Shown: positions 4,385-5,014 of the stretch, in pieces
Layout of the letters: each line of letters opens with the position of its first letter
Position numbering within the stretch: the first letter of the stretch is position 1
Notes under the pieces: model-generated
Told to the model about the DNA's origin: nothing
Databases searched by the model: none
The model's input: the letters and a program-made list of their open reading frames with translations, nothing else
Translations under genes and position numbers: made by a program
NCBI GenBank assembly: GCA_026388755.1
Contig: JAPLJE010000478.1
Location: 1 to 5,014, forward strand
Length of the DNA: 5,014 bases
Source: Deltaproteobacteria bacterium
GTDB taxonomy: Bacteria > Desulfobacterota > Desulfobacteria > Desulfobacterales > Desulfatirhabdiaceae
Reading direction: 5' to 3'

Positions 4385-5014
4385 CAGGGCATGACTCCAT
4401 ATTCTTTCAGTTTTTTATGAAGGGTTTTTCGCGTAATTCCCAGTTTTCGGGATGCCAGGCTTTTATTGCCGTCCGAGGATGCCAACGCGCTCAGAATCGT
4501 CGCTTTTTCAACGGCAGTGAGCGGCAGAGTTTCGGTGGCCTCCGCCGAAGGATTCACGATAACCGTGTGACAAGCGGAAACACTTGGCCGCAAGAGCTTT
4601 GTTTCGTCGGTAATTGCCGAAGGATTCACAATAACAGCAGAAGATGATGGGGCAGGGGAGGCCGGCAGCATGGGAAGCACCTGGTCGTCCAGATATTCGC
4701 TTCGGGACAGAACGACCCCTCTTTCAATGGCGTTCATCAGCTCCCGGACGTTTCCCGGCCAGTCGTGCCGGATCAGATGATCCATCGTCTGGGGGGTGAA
4801 GCCCTTGACGGATTTATGGTTCAGGGCTGAAAATTTCTCCAGAAAATGCTGGGCCAGCAGCGGAATATCCTCTTTCCGCTCGCGCAAAGGCGGCAGATTC
4901 AGATTCACGACATTGAGCCGGTAGTATAAATCCTCCCGGAAACGTCCAGAAACGGTCAGCGCCAGAAGATCCTTGTTGGTGGCGACAATCAGCCGGACAT
5001 CCACGGCGACCACC
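4384..5014 (-). CDS. Sigma-54-dependent Fis-family transcriptional regulator, C-terminal part
   Basis: The gene runs off the right edge; 209 C-terminal residues are seen (numbered from the first full codon at 5013). They hold the second half of a NtrC-type AAA+ domain: sensor I segment VRLIVATNKDL (6-16), arginine-finger segment GRFREDLYYRLNV (23-35), LPPLRERKEDIPLL (40-53) and WPGNVREL (85-92). A long linker follows (about 113-165), then a Fis-type helix-turn-helix (about 166-206, GNKSLASRKLGITRKTLHKKL). Such proteins bind upstream DNA and hydrolyse ATP to open sigma-54 promoters. Whether the missing N-terminus is a response-regulator receiver, GAF, PAS or other sensor cannot be told. The linker carries a duplicated VIVNPSA...TET segment. 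The stop overlaps the trxC start by one base, so it heads or belongs to the trxC-znuACB unit. Zinc sensing, as with the ZraR family, is a guess from context only. Confidence 0.93.
   Translation of the reverse strand, partial: VVAVDVRLIVATNKDLLALTVSGRFREDLYYRLNVVNLNLPPLRERKEDIPLLAQHFLEKFSALNHKSVKGFTPQTMDHLIRHDWPGNVRELMNAIERGVVLSRSEYLDDQVLPMLPASPAPSSSAVIVNPSAITDETKLLRPSVSACHTVIVNPSAEATETLPLTAVEKATILSALASSDGNKSLASRKLGITRKTLHKKLKEYGVMP
4544..4635 (-). repeat. Near-identical 20-bp direct repeat in the regulator's linker
   Basis: Positions 4544-4563 and 4616-4635 are 20-bp direct copies differing at one base, with a 72-bp period (24 codons, in frame). Read on the minus strand they encode VIVNPSA at residues 127-133 and 151-157, each followed by a TET-like tail (ITDET and EATET). 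This looks like an in-frame duplication within the linker between the AAA+ domain and the DNA-binding domain. Confidence 0.7.

Noticed and set aside
1..5014. CRISPR array, tRNA, rRNA, insertion sequence or attachment site
   Set aside because: No regularly spaced repeats, transposase or integrase coding sequence, or RNA-gene patterns were seen; the only repeats are the inverted repeat at 528-603 and the in-frame linker repeat at 4544-4635.

Overview
The window looks like chromosomal DNA of a Gram-negative, probably anaerobic bacterium. The best guess is a Desulfobacterota ('deltaproteobacterial' sulfate-reducer-type) genome. That guess rests on three things: a stand-alone ferredoxin:thioredoxin reductase catalytic subunit, a sigma-54 activator, and a periplasmic zinc-binding protein with a cleavable signal peptide. 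It is an inference from gene content; no marker gene in the window proves it.

Layout. (1) Positions 2-481, plus strand: the C-terminal part of a protein with an LA2681-like HEPN domain carrying the RNxxxH motif of HEPN ribonucleases. The gene starts before the window. (2) Positions 482-685: a non-coding gap with a 15-bp, widely spaced inverted repeat (528-603), a weak extended -10 candidate, and two mutually exclusive small hairpins just before the next gene. (3) Positions 686-1272, plus strand: a two-gene redox operon, a small CxxC glutaredoxin-like protein followed with a 4-nt overlap by the catalytic subunit of a ferredoxin:thioredoxin reductase (FTR). (4) Positions 1273-1338: a 66-bp convergent gap with no convincing terminator. 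(5) Positions 5014 down to 1339, minus strand: one tightly packed run of five genes. These are a sigma-54-dependent regulator (N-terminus outside the window), a TrxC-type zinc-ribbon thioredoxin, and the zinc ABC importer in the order binding protein, ATPase, permease (znuA, znuC, znuB). Every junction is an overlap of 1-8 nt except the 28-bp trxC-znuA gap.

How the parts may work together. ZnuA would capture Zn2+ in the periplasm, ZnuB would pass it through the inner membrane, and ZnuC would power transport. The thioredoxin in the same transcription unit itself carries a four-cysteine zinc ribbon. The regulator at the head of the unit could control it or an unlinked target. The convergent Grx-FTR pair offers a ferredoxin-driven source of thiol reducing power for the Grx-like protein, and possibly for thioredoxins such as the TrxC across the gap. 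Most genes belong to known families. The unusual points are the combinations and some altered residues: a CYC motif and altered cysteine spacing in the FTR, a WCSAC active site in the thioredoxin, a Cys/His tail on ZnuC, and a duplicated linker segment in the regulator. I do not see a clearly new system such as a CRISPR array, retron or complete defence island, although the HEPN gene fragment at the left edge could belong to one lying outside the window.
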